Part shown: positions 10,497-19,976 of the stretch, in pieces
Position numbering within the stretch: position 1 is the first letter of the stretch
Layout of the letters: the number at the start of each line of letters is the position of its first letter
Origin: Stomoxys calcitrans
Lineage: Eukaryota; Arthropoda; Insecta; Diptera; Muscidae
Length of the DNA: 64,000 nucleotides
Assembly (NCBI RefSeq): GCF_963082655.1
Contig: NC_081553.1
Coordinates: 32,150,546 to 32,214,545 of the forward strand
Direction of reading: 5' to 3'
The notes under the pieces: generated by a model
What the model saw: only the letters and a program-made list of their open reading frames with translations
What the model was told of the DNA's origin: nothing
Database searches by the model: none
Program-made: the position numbers and the translations under genes

Positions 10497-10557
10497 ACAG
10501 ATTATATAAGCGAAAATGTATATTGTGTTTTATAAAGAGAAATAAAAGTACAATGCA

Positions 10558-10689
10558 ATGGCAGAGGAAAATTTTGACATTGCAGAAGTTGAGGTACGTC
10601 GCAGTACACGATACCAGCAAATGAGTGAGGATGAAAGAGATACAGTGAATGATAGATTTGCAAAACCTTATGAGTGCGGAGATGGGTGA
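10558..10689 (+). pseudogene. Small ORF of unit 1, frameshifted
   Basis: Starts MAEENFDIAEVEVRRSTRYQ as in units 2 and 3, but an extra A after codon 34 (run of four A) shifts the frame and it stops after 43 codons. Function unknown. Confidence 0.6.
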
Positions 10690-10708
10690 TGACGATCAAC
10701 TAGATAAA

Positions 10709-10787
10709 CATTCAGGGCAGCGATAAATAAAGCAAAACAAAAGAAAGCTACTAAAATTTAAATAACAACTCGAAACAAAATAAAAAT
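10709..10787 (+). promoter_or_regulatory. Leader repeat before the short frame of unit 1
   Basis: About 80-90 bp beginning 'ctagataaacattcagggca' and ending at 'aaaataaaaatg'. A related copy precedes the zinc-finger ORF of the same unit (11689-11775) with the same start and the same distance to ATG. It includes a TAAATAAA block. A repeated 5' leader or promoter is the simplest reading; untested. Confidence 0.45.
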
Positions 10788-11055
10788 GACTGTTCGAAAA
10801 GAATCCATCGTTACATTGATGACGACGGTTCGGTAAGTGTACCATTTATATCATCCCGTAATAATAAGGAATTTCTAACTCTAAGTATTTAATTTTTTGT
10901 CTCTATATGTTGCCAGTGAGTGGTATCCATAAAGGCTTCATTGTGTTGAAAAATGCGACTATGTGGTAAGAAATATTATCTGTGTGATTTCTAATAAAAG
11001 CACGAAAGAATTCGAAAAAACCAACCATTTCTAAGATTTCTATCTGAAGAATAAG

Positions 11056-11560
11056 ATGGCAAACCAACATTTCCAAATGAGTTAGCCTTTGCTTTCCCAA
11101 CAGGATGAGAATCAAAAAAAAATACAGAATGAGAGCAACAATTCTCATAATTCAATTAATGAACCTGTTGCTATTTCTTTCCAACTTAGCCAAAATCTAT
11201 TTTCGCAGGAGAGCGAAGAAGAAGTATTTTTGGATTTTTCCCAAAAAATTTTACAACAATGTGAGGCCTCACAAAGTCAATAAATCATAAGTGACGATGA
11301 GGAATGTATTTCTGAGACTGATGACGAGCAAGATGATGAAAATTTTACCCAGGAAATATTTCCATGGAACAGCCAGCCTATACCTGGATCGGTTGAAGAC
11401 GATATGTTGCGGAAATCGGAAGAGGAGAAAGAGAACGTATTGGACCAAGAGTAAAGGAAAGTTGAAGCGAACTGGAATACAGAAATAGATCCAGCTATTT
11501 TGAACGAACATAGAATTGTTTTTAATCCGCCGAAGTACCATTATTCAAAATTTTCGAATT
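11056..11560 (+). pseudogene. Acidic Q/S-rich ORF of unit 1, broken
   Basis: Begins MANQHFQMS and stops at codon 10 (TAG 11083-11085), where unit 2 has Gln. An A-run then shifts the frame, and a TAA at 11281 replaces another Gln codon. The rest of the text matches the unit 2 protein (see 14422-14844), minus about 24 bp. No known domain. Confidence 0.6.
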
Positions 11561-11688
11561 GAATTTTTTCCTCCAAAATATTAACATTTAAACAAAATTC
11601 CAAGTGAATTTTTAACGCGTCAAAGTACCATCGTTTAAAATTTTTGTGATTTTTGCCTAATTTACAAAGTGCGTTTATTTAAATACGC

Positions 11689-11775
11689 TAGACAAACATT
11701 CAGTGCAGTGGTAAATAAAGCAAAAAAAAAAAAACCAAAAGAAAACATTAACATATAATAACACTCAAAACAAAA
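11689..11775 (+). promoter_or_regulatory. Leader repeat before the zinc-finger ORF of unit 1
   Basis: Starts 'ctagacaaacattcagtgca', includes 'taaataaag' and an A-rich tract, and runs straight into the ATG. Related to 10709-10787. Confidence 0.5.
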
Positions 11776-12831
11776 ATGGCTTTATACACTTGCGAAATTT
11801 GCAACGAAAATTTCGTCTCCGTTTTGAATTTAAAAATTCACGTAAAAGAAGCACATAGGCAGTGTAGTATGTGTGGCGTTGTGCAAATAAGTAGGCATGC
11901 GCTTAATTTCCACATACTAGTAGCACACAATAAAGAAAAAAATTTTGGTGGAAAAAAATTCCAACTAAAGATAGTGCGGATACAACAAAACGGTGTAAAA
12001 TCCAAAGAAAATATGCAGAAAGAAGATAAACAATGGCAACAAGCACAGGCCCAACACCAGTTTGTTAATATGCATTCAACGTCGGACGCTTTTCAACAAC
12101 AACATCATTAACAACAACGACAACAACAAGTTCAAGAACAACAACAATGAGAAGAGCTGGTTAAACACCACGGGCAAAATATTCCTCGAAGCGAACAAAT
12201 CGAAAATGATTTGGATCTGGATGCGATGGCTTACTACTTGAATGAATTAGATCAAATTCTAAGTAAACTACATCCAGAAAGCCAGAGAGAAGAACAACAA
12301 GCACTGATCCAACAACATATTTTCAATGGAAATGTTCCTTCGACTTTGAGAGCTGCTCTACAACAACAACAACAACATCAGGAACAGCAGTTCCTAGGAA
12401 ATCAACCTATTCAACCACAGGCCCAACAACAAGATTTGAATGAAGATATGCCATCAAGGTCGAGAGCTGCCCAGGACAAAGTTTGTCAATACTGCAATAT
12501 TGGAGTAACCGTTAGAAAGTGGTATACCCACTTGAAAACCAATGCCCATAAACGTAATAGCATTGCGATGAGAGCTCAATTCATAAAACAAACCAGCAGC
12601 GATTTTAAAAATCGATTGGCTATATAAGTATATTCAACCATTAAAGAAACTCTGAATATTAACAATTTCCTCTCCGGAGGTATAGATTGCATAGAGAATC
12701 TTATTATGGAAAGTTTGGCAGAGCATATTTGCGTGACATTTAAATTTCAATTACAAGCGCAATATACCAAACTTTCCAGTGAAGAATGGAAAAAAGCAGT
12801 TATACATCACACTTCCAAAATGTAATAAATA
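11776..12831 (+). pseudogene. C2H2 zinc-finger / polyglutamine protein, unit 1
   Basis: One frame is open over the whole stretch except for three internal stops (12109 TAA, 12148 TGA, 12625 TAA). It ends with a double stop after SKM. N-terminus: two adjacent C2H2 fingers (CEICNENFVSVLNLKIHV..H and CSMCGVVQISRHALNFH...H), then a polyglutamine/acidic linker, then a third finger CQYCNIGVTVRKWYTHLK...H. The stop at 12109 is unique to this unit; the TGA is shared with unit 2. Fingers of this kind precede protein-primed DNA polymerases in arthropod selfish elements. Here it probably formed the N-terminal part of that polymerase or a separate DNA-binding partner. Confidence 0.65.
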
Positions 12832-12891
12832 AAAAGAAGCTACTCTATTGAAAATATAGTGAGCAGCCATATAGAGGAAATTAAAACTAAA

Positions 12892-13781
12892 ATGTCAAAG
12901 TTTCAGGAAAGAGATTCAGGATGGGCTTTAGTCAATATTGAAAAACTATACATTAACATAAATAAATGTACAGTTTTAAGAGGCTCCCAACATATAAAAA
13001 CACCGAAAAAATTAGCAGATAGACGCGCTTGCTGCAATATTCTTAATGGCGATGAATATTGCTTTAAGTGGTGTATGGTAGCAGCCTTAACAACACCAAA
13101 GCCAAGAAACCCAACAAGAACATCCTCGTACCCTGTGGATATCAAACAGAATATAATAACTTTGACAAACGGTGTAAGTTTCAACTTCAATTGATTGAAT
13201 TTTCCCATGACCCTTAATCATATTCGAAAAAAAACAACCCAAATATAAGTGTAAATGTTTTGGGATATGAAGTCAAAACAGATCATGTTGTTGGGCCGTA
13301 CTACATTACCCAAATGGAAAAGGAGACCCACGTGAACTTGTTGTTGCTGGAAAATAATGAAAGAGAGCATTATGTGTTAGTAAGAGACACGTCAAGGTAA
13401 TAAAACAAATAATATTATGTGTAATTAATTAAATGACAAATTTTTTTATCTTTTTTTTACAGACTTTTACATAGGCAGGTTACATCAAACGCAAATAAAT
13501 TGTACTTCTGCAACCAGTATTTCCAGCCCACCAGGAACCCCAACATGATGGATCATCATAAGCGAGAATGTGGAAGAGTTGTAACATATCTCCCTGAGGA
13601 AGCCAACAAGTTTATGGAGTTTTCCAACTCAAAAAAGACAATGGACTTTCCATTTTCAATTTACGCAGATTTTGAATGTGTACTTGACAATGTTAACGAC
13701 AGTAGTAAGCACGTTCCATGTGCTATTAGTTATAATATTAAATGTAGTTTTGAGGATAGGTTAGACAAATTTAATATTTAA
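12892..13781 (+). pseudogene. Protein-primed family B DNA polymerase, N-terminal part, unit 1 (two exons)
   Basis: In the same frame as the zinc-finger ORF and just after it, the text MSKFQERDSGWALVNIEKLY leads to NILNGDEYCFKW, a block I associate with the region before pPolB in arthropod elements. A stop at 13192 and a frameshift in an A-run near 13230 follow. The next frame reaches HYVLVRDTSR, an intron (13397-13462), then a Cys/His finger (YFCNQYF...H..REC) and SIYADFECVL, the exonuclease I motif with Asp and Glu of DxE. The copy stops soon after. Exo II/III and the polymerase motifs are absent, so it cannot be active. Assigned to the DNA_pol_B_2 (Maverick/Polinton-like) group by motif; the exact relative needs a search. 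Confidence 0.65.
13397..13462 (+). other. Spliceosomal intron in the polymerase gene, unit 1
   Basis: GTAATA at 13397, a pyrimidine tract and TTTTACAG ending at 13462; 66 bp. Removing it joins the frames on both sides (…RDTS-R-LLHRQ). Unit 2 has lost the donor side by deletion. Confidence 0.7.
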
Positions 13782-13787
13782 TATTTA

Positions 13788-13818
13788 TGATCGATGCTTT
13801 TGTTAAAAGCATCGATCA
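13788..13818. repeat. Short perfect hairpin, 14-bp arms
   Basis: Arms 13788-13801 and 13805-13818 with loop gtt. It replaces the normal coding text found in unit 2 (17016-17045) by an inverted copy of the following sequence. Confidence 0.85.
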
Positions 13819-13928
13819 GGAGTGTAGGTTTATTTACAAAAAGTATTTAAGTCTAAATATCCCTATGACAGATTATATTAGCGAAAATGTATATTGTGTT
13901 TTATAAAGAGAAATAAAAGTACAATGCA

Positions 13929-14096
13929 ATGGCAGAGGAAAATTTAGACATTGCAGAAATTGAGGTACGTCGCAGTACACGATACCAGCAAATGAATGAG
14001 GATGAAAGAGGTGCAGTGAATGATAGATTTGCAAACCTTATGAGTGCGGAGATGGGTGATGACGATCAACTAGACAAACATTCAGGGCAGCGATAA
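13929..14096 (+). CDS. Small conserved ORF, 55 aa, function unknown
   Basis: MAEENLDIAEIEVRRSTRYQ onward, ending HSGQR and stop. Acidic N-terminus, basic middle, acidic C-terminal part (MGDDDQLD). It is intact in units 2 and 3 and frameshifted in unit 1, with only a few amino-acid differences between copies. No domain recognised. The last eight codons overlap the start of the leader repeat. Whether it was ever translated is unknown; it is the first frame after the unit boundary. Confidence 0.45.
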   Translation: MAEENLDIAEIEVRRSTRYQQMNEDERGAVNDRFANLMSAEMGDDDQLDKHSGQR

Positions 14097-14156
14097 ATAA
14101 AGCAAAACAAAAGAAAGCTATTAAAATTTAAATAACAACTCGAAACAAAATAAAAA
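14071..14156 (+). promoter_or_regulatory. Leader repeat, unit 2 first copy
   Basis: Same sequence type as 10709-10787, running up to the ATG at 14157 of a 30-codon frame. A longer frame without ATG (RIHRYIDDDGSVSVPFISSR) overlaps it. Confidence 0.45.
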
Positions 14157-14421
14157 TGACTGTTCGAAAAGAATCCATCGTTACATTGATGACGATGGTT
14201 CGGTTAGTGTACCATTTATATCATCCCGTAATAATAAGGAATTTCTAACTCTAAGTTTTTTTTTGTCTCTTTATGTTGCCAGTGAGTGGTATCCATAAAG
14301 GCTTCATTGTGTTGTAAAATGCGACTATGTGGTAAGAAATATTATCTGTGTGATTTCTAATAAAAACACGAAAGAATTCGAAAAAACCAACCATTTCTAA
14401 GATTTCTATCTGAAGAATAAG

Positions 14422-14844
14422 ATGGCAAACCAACATTTTCAAATGAGTCAGCCTTTGTTTTCCCAACAGGATGAAAATCAAAAAATACAGAATGAGAGCA
14501 ACAATTCTCATAATTCAATTAATGAACCTGTTGCTATTTCTTTCCAACTTAGCCAAAATCTATTTTCGCAGAAGAGTGAAGAAGAAGTATTTTTGGATTT
14601 TTCTCAAAAAATTGTACAACAATGTGAGGCCTCACAAAGTCAACAAATCATAAGTGACGATGAGGAATGTATTCCTGAGACTGATGACGAGGAAGATGAT
14701 GGAAATTCTACCCAGGAAATATTTCCATGGAGATTGTTCCCAAACCATTTCGACCCAAACGGCCAGCCTATACCTGGATCGGTCGAAGACGATATTTTGC
14801 GAAAATCGGAAGAGGAGAAAGAGACCGTATTGGACCAAGAGTAA
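14422..14844 (+). CDS. Acidic Gln/Ser-rich protein, 140 aa, function unknown
   Basis: Starts MANQHFQMSQPLFSQQDENQ; the first half repeats SQ/LFSQ motifs, the second is strongly acidic (DDEECIPETDDEEDD). It ends at TAA 14842-14844, but the same frame stays open for 35 more codons (WNTEIDPAILNEHRIVFNPP) to a TGA at 14950. Unit 1 has the same TAA and the same continuation, so the original protein was probably near 175 aa. No domain recognised. Position between the small ORF and the zinc-finger ORF is constant. Confidence 0.45.
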   Translation: MANQHFQMSQPLFSQQDENQKIQNESNNSHNSINEPVAISFQLSQNLFSQKSEEEVFLDFSQKIVQQCEASQSQQIISDDEECIPETDDEEDDGNSTQEIFPWRLFPNHFDPNGQPIPGSVEDDILRKSEEEKETVLDQE

Positions 14845-15080
14845 AGGAAAGTTGAAGCGAACTGGAATACAGAAATAGATCCAGCTATTTTGAACGAACA
14901 TAGAATTGTTTTTAATCCGCCGAAGTACCATTATTCAAAATTTTCGAATTGAATTTTTTCCTCCAAAATATAAACATCTAAACAAAATTCCAAGTGAATT
15001 TTTACCGCGCCAAAGTACCATCGTTTAAAATTTTTTGTGATTTTTGCCTAATTTACAAAGTGCGTTTATTTAAATACGCT

Positions 15081-15171
15081 AGACAAACATTCAGTGCAGT
15101 GGTAAATAAAGTAAGAAAAAAAAAAAACAACCAAACGAAAACATTTACATATAATAACACTCAAAACAAAA
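15081..15171 (+). promoter_or_regulatory. Leader repeat before the zinc-finger ORF of unit 2
   Basis: Starts 'ctagacaaacattcagtgca', contains 'taaataaag', a long A tract and 'ataacactcaaaacaaaa' before the ATG at 15172. Confidence 0.5.
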
Positions 15172-16194
15172 ATGGCTTTATACACTTGCGAAATTTGCAA
15201 CGAAAATTTCGTCTCTGTTTTGAATTTAAAAATTCACGTAAAAGAAGCACATAGGCAGTGTAATATGTGTGGCGTTGTGCAACTAAGTAGGCATGCGCTT
15301 AATTTCCACATGCTAGTAGCACACAATAAAGAAAAAAATTTTGGTGGAAAAAAATTCCAACTAAAGAAAGTGCGGATACAACAAAACGGTGGAAAATCCA
15401 AAGAAAATATGCAGAAAGAAGATAAACAATGGAAACAAGCACAGGCCCAACACCAGTTTGTTAATATGCATTCAACGTAGGACGCTTTTCAACAACAACA
15501 AGTTCAAGAACAACAACAATGAGAAGAGCTGGTTAAACACCACGAGCAAAATATTCCTCGAAGCGAACAAATCGAAAATGACTTGGATCTGGATGAGATG
15601 GCTTACTACGTGAATGAATTAGATCAAATTCTAAGTAAACTACATCCAGAAAGCCAGAGAGAAGAACAACAAGCACTGATCCAACAACATATTTTCAATG
15701 GAAATGTTCCTTCGACTTCGAGAGCTGCTCTACAACAACAACAACATCAGGAACAACAGTTCCTAGGAAATCAACCTATTCAACCACAGGCCCAACAACA
15801 AGATTTGAATGAGGATATGCCATCAAGGTCGAGAGCTGCCCAAGACAAAGTTTGTAAATACTGCAATATTGGAGTACCCGTTAGAAAGTGGTATACCCAC
15901 TTGAAAACCAATGCCCATAAACGTAATAGCATTGCGATGAGAGCTCAATTCATAAAACAAACCAGCAGCGATTTTAAAAATCGGTTGACTAAATATGAAT
16001 ATTCAACCATTAAAGAAACTCTGAATATTAACAATTTCCTCTCCGGAGGTATAGATTGCATAGAGAATCTTATTATGGAAAGTTTGGCAGAGCATATTTG
16101 CGTGACATTTAAATTTCAATTACAAGCGCAATATACCAAACTTTCCAGTGAAGAATGGAAAAAAGCAGTTATACATCACACTTCCAAAATGTAA
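15172..16194 (+). pseudogene. C2H2 zinc-finger / polyglutamine protein, unit 2
   Basis: Same protein as 11776-12831. Interrupted in frame at 15478 (TAG) and 15520 (TGA, shared with unit 1), then open for 203 codons from 15583 through the polyQ linker, the third finger (CKYCNIGVPVRKWYTHLK) and the helical segment SGGIDCIENLIMESLAEHIC. It ends at a double stop followed by AATAAA-type sequence. That could be a genuine gene end with a polyadenylation signal, or decay before the polymerase part. Confidence 0.65.
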
Positions 16195-16260
16195 TAAATA
16201 AAAAGAAGCTACTCTATTGAAAATATAGTGAGCAGCCATATAGAGGAAATTAAAACTAAA

Positions 16261-17149
16261 ATGTCAAAGTTTCAGGAAAGAGATTCAAGATGGGCTTTAG
16301 TCAATATTGAAAAACTATACATTAACATAAATAAATGTACAGTTTTAAGAGGCTCCCAACATATAAAAACACCGAAAAAATTAGCAGATTGATGCGCTTG
16401 CTGCAATATTCTTAATGACGATGAATATTGCTTTAAGTGGTGTATGGTAGCAGCCCTAACAACACCAAAGCCAAGAAACCCAATAAGAACATCCTCGTAC
16501 CCTGTGGATATCAAACAGAATATAATAACTTTGACAAACGGTGTAAGTCTCAACTTCAATGGATTGAATTTTCCCATGGCCCTTAGAGACATAATCATAT
16601 TCGAAAAAAAAACAACCCAAATATAAGTGTAAATGTTTTGGGATATGAAGTCAAAACAGATCATGTTTCATTAATTAAATGACAATTTTTTTTTATTTTG
16701 ACTTTTTTTTACAGACTTTTACATAGGCAGGTTACATCAAACGCAAATAAATTGTACTTCTGCACACCAGGAACCCCAACATGATGGATCATCATAAGCG
16801 AGAATGTGGAAGAGTTGTAACATATCTCCCTGAGGAAGCCAACAAGTTTATGGAGTTTTCCAACTCAAAAAAGACAATGGACTTTCCATTTTCAATTTAC
16901 GCAGATTTTGAATGTGTACTTGACAATGTTAACGACAGTAGTAAGCACGTTCCATGTGCTGTTAGTTATAATATTAAATGTAGTTTTGATAATAAGTTAG
17001 ACAAATTTAATATTTATACGGGAGAAGATGCTGCCGAGGTTTTTGTTAAAAGCATCGATCAGGAGTGTAGGTTTATTTACAAAAAGTATTTAAGTCTAAA
17101 TACCCCTATGACAGATTATATTAGCGAAAATGTATATTGTGTTTTATAA
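16261..17149 (+). pseudogene. Protein-primed family B DNA polymerase, N-terminal part, unit 2
   Basis: In frame with the zinc-finger ORF: MSKFQERDSRWALVNIEKLY, a stop at 16390, then EYCFKWCMVAAL. A run of nine A near 16605 shifts the frame. About 130 bp covering the end of exon 1 and the intron donor are deleted near 16666, and 16 bp are lost at the Cys/His finger. From 16781 a 122-codon frame carries MMDHHKREC, the exonuclease I motif SIYADFECVL, and text that goes further than unit 1 (YTGEDAAEVFVKSIDQECRF). It stops at the tandem junction. Inactive. Confidence 0.65.
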
Positions 17150-17552
17150 AGAGAAATAAAAGTACAATGCAATGGCAGAGGAAAATTTTGACATTGCAGA
17201 AATTGAGGTACGTCGCAGTACACGATACCAGCAAATGAGTGAGGATGAAAGAGGTGCAGTGAATGATAGATTTGCAAACCTTATGAGTGCGGAGATGGGT
17301 GATGACGATCAACTAGACAAACATTCAGGGCAGCGATAAATAAAGCAAAACAAAAGAAAGCTATTAAAATTTAAATAACAACTCGAAACAAAACAAAAAT
17401 GACTGTTCGAAAAGAATCCATCGTTACATTGATGACGATGGTTCGGTTAGTGTACCATTTATATCATCCCGTAATGATAAGGAATTTCTAACTCTAAGTT
17501 TTTAATTTTTTGTCTCTATATGTTACCAGTGAGTGGTATCCATAAAGGCTTC
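17111..17552 (+). repeat. Partial tandem unit 3
   Basis: Begins like units 1 and 2 and is cut by the E1 5' LTR at 17553. Holds an intact small ORF and the first leader repeat. Confidence 0.85.
17172..17339 (+). CDS. Small conserved ORF, unit 3, 55 aa
   Basis: MAEENFDIAEIEVRRSTRYQ onward to HSGQR and stop, same length as in unit 2. Function unknown; see 13929-14096. Confidence 0.45.
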   Translation: MAEENFDIAEIEVRRSTRYQQMSEDERGAVNDRFANLMSAEMGDDDQLDKHSGQR

Positions 17553-17983
17553 TGGACAGTTTTGTAAGAACTGTATTCTTAGGTCACACACAGTCAGTTT
17601 AATTCTTATCAATTGTTAGGAGATAAAATGTTTAATAATATAGCCAGCAGCATTTAGTCTATAATAGTTTCGTGTTATAAGTTCCCACATGTGGCGTTTG
17701 GTGATATTTGGCCGCATGGTGTGGATATGTTAGAGTATTTACATTAGAAGATAAGACTGTATTTTTATGTGCATTTTGAATGTAGCTGCATTTGTCTAGG
17801 GTGGTCTTAAGTGCATCTTTAAATAGGCATATCGCTGCGTGTGTGACCGTATATGTTAAGATATTTGTACATATAGATTTAGGTTTAGAGTTAAGAAATT
17901 GATTTTAATAAAGTGAGTTCAATTTTAGTTCGCAACCTGACAACAACTACGTCTTTTGATTATTATCCGCCCCAAGTTCTCCA
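17553..17983 (+). repeat. E1 5' LTR
   Basis: tggacagttttgtaag... to ...aagttctcca. Contains an AATAAAG near 17909, 75 bases before the end, as polyadenylation signal. Confidence 0.9.
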
Positions 17984-17985
17984 TG

Positions 17986-17999
17986 TGGTGACCCCAAGT
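17986..17999 (+). promoter_or_regulatory. E1 primer-binding site
   Basis: tggtgaccccaagt, two bases after the LTR. Identical to the E3 site at 22671, also two bases after its LTR. The matching tRNA was not determined. Confidence 0.75.
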
Positions 18000-18481
18000 A
18001 AAAAAAAACGCGCAAAGAAAAAAAAAAAAAAAAAAAAAAAAGTTTTTTTTTAAAGAGAAAAAATATACATATAAAAAAGTGTGGTGTTATTTTTTTTTTT
18101 TTTTTTGTTTGTTCTGTTTGAGTGTGAAAGTTTTTGTGGGTGCTTTGTAAAAAAGAAAAAAGCAAGTAATAAAATATAAAAATATTTCAAAGAGAAATAT
18201 TTAAAAGAAAACGATTGTAAATTTTTGAAAAAAAAAAAATTTACAATTTATTTAAAAGTGAAAATATTTAAAAGTATATATCTGGAGTTATATAGCTCAC
18301 AAAAAGTAATATATTTTATTATAAATCAAATATTAAAAACAAAAACAAAATTGATTCAATTCGCGTCGTGTAAACTTAAAAATAATAACAACCTAAGTTT
18401 AATTAAAACTAAAAAAGTCGGTAAGTGAGTTTTTTAACTTTTATTTTTTTATTATTAAAGAAAAAGAAAAAAAAAGTAATA
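18000..18481 (+). other. E1 5' leader
   Basis: A-rich untranslated leader with long A and T runs. It carries the hairpin aatatttc-aaaga-gaaatatt (18181-18201), also present in the E3 leader. Short frames here are low-complexity. Confidence 0.6.
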
Positions 18482-19975
18482 ATGGCCCTAGAACTGATTT
18501 CTCGTCAGAAAGAAGTTGGGGAATATATTACTAAATTGTACAATGAGTTAGGACAATTGGCAAAGTGTAGTGTATTGGGAGAAGATGTCATGGAGAAAAT
18601 AAATGACATTTATATCTCTTTCACTGCAACTAAGGGTGAATTTGAGGCGAATGATAAGGAACTTCAATCACCATCGCATACGCTTAGTATGAACCCCTAC
18701 TAGAAGGGTTCTTTCGTAAGCGAGGTGAGGGATGTCATGGAGAAATTCCGGAGCCTCTATGACGTTATTGTGGTTAAGGCAGGTGGAGCTAGGACGGCTT
18801 CTACCCTTACACTGAACGAATTTCCTCTTCCTGGAAATTTTGCATCAGGAGGAGCAGTTCCTAAAGTGATGCCAACCGTGACGAAAACGGTTGATGACAG
18901 GAAGATTGCGGAGAGAAATTCGGCGTCATCAGAGAGACAGAGAAGTCGTAATTCACCGCATTGGTTGGAATCACACTTCAAGTACTCTCTGAGCGATTTA
19001 GAGTTTATTATAAATGAGGCCATGGAAAAAGACATTTCTCGCGAAGAGGTGCGAGAGGTATATAACACCGCTCAAACGAATTATTTTGAATATTCGAAGG
19101 AATTTGGTGAAGACGAGCTAACCGAACTTTTCTTCGCGTTAAAAGACCAATACCAAATGATTCCTAGAAAAGAGTTTAGGCCCATGACTCTTCCATTTTC
19201 TCTTCCATCAGTGGAGATTCCAGTATTTAATGGAAAGATGGAGGAATGGGAGACGTTTAGGGAACTTTTTGAACAACTTGTGATTGGACAGCCAATATCA
19301 AAAACACAAAAGATGTGTATTCTGAAGGCAAAGGTAAGTGGCGAGGCACGTAGGAAAATTTCTAAACTGCCCGCTACTGAAGAATATTTTGAGACTGCAT
19401 GGAATATATTGAAAGACCATTACTCAAATAAAAGAGCTGCAACATCAATATATTTTAGGTCGATTTTAGATGCTCCTTCCGTGGCATACAATTCACAAAG
19501 CGTGAAAAGATTTGTGGATGTCGTAGGAGAAAGCTTGCAGGCTTTGGAGACAACACGTATTGATGCACAAGAGTTGTATCACTCATTCGTGTGCTATGTA
19601 CTGCAAAGGAAACTGGATGAAAATTTAAGAATCCAGTTTGAGCAGTCTGTGGGAGCACACGGACAGCTCCCAAAAGTTGACGATTTAATGAATTTTTTGC
19701 GAAGGATGCAATATTCATTAGAGGCAAGTCAACAATTTTCTGGGTACTCCGGTAAGCAAAAGTCCGGGGACACAGGTTCAAGATGGGGGGATTCGTCTAG
19801 AACGCAGTCACAAAAGGTGAATGAAGATCGTTCTGATGGAAATGCGAAGGGGCAATATGAACCAAGGGAAAAATGTCCTCTTGGTTGCGCTGTTGGACAT
19901 TTTTTGAATAGATGTTCCAAGTTTCGCGTCCTGCCCATTGAAAAGAAGTGGAATATTGTTTTAGAAAAAAAATAG
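18482..19975 (+). pseudogene. E1 gag
   Basis: Starts MALELISRQKEVGEYITKLY. A TAG at 18701-18703 interrupts it; the same frame resumes and runs 416 codons from 18725. The DUF1759-type gag core is clear: LPSVEIPVFNGKMEEWETFR, then EQLVIGQPISKTQKMCILKA and the SILDAPSV block. The frame ends at 19973-19975 because a run of eight A (19965-19972) shifts the frame just before the second Cys knuckle. Builds the particle and binds RNA in living relatives. Confidence 0.85.
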
Positions 19976-19976
19976 A

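Larger units (their letters stand above)
10497..13867 (+). repeat. Tandem polymerase-element unit 1 (3371 bp)
   Basis: First full unit of a head-to-tail array; the unit starts at 'acagattata'. In order it contains the small ORF, a leader repeat, a short uncharacterised stretch, the acidic ORF, a second leader repeat, the zinc-finger/polyQ ORF and the DNA polymerase N-terminal region. It is the only unit that keeps the intact intron and the exon before it, but its first ORFs are the more damaged. Confidence 0.85.
13868..17110 (+). repeat. Tandem polymerase-element unit 2 (3243 bp)
   Basis: Head-to-tail with unit 1, joined at 'ccctatgacagattata'. Same order of parts. Better preserved small and acidic ORFs than unit 1, but with deletions in the polymerase region (about 130 bp around the intron donor and 16 bp in the finger exon). 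Confidence 0.85.

Noticed and set aside
10497..17552. Direct-repeat array read as CRISPR or satellite
   Set aside because: Units are over 3 kb and protein-coding in origin; no short regular repeats with spacers.
17947..18165. Minus frame rich in Lys/Phe in the E1 leader
   Set aside because: Produced by long A and T runs.
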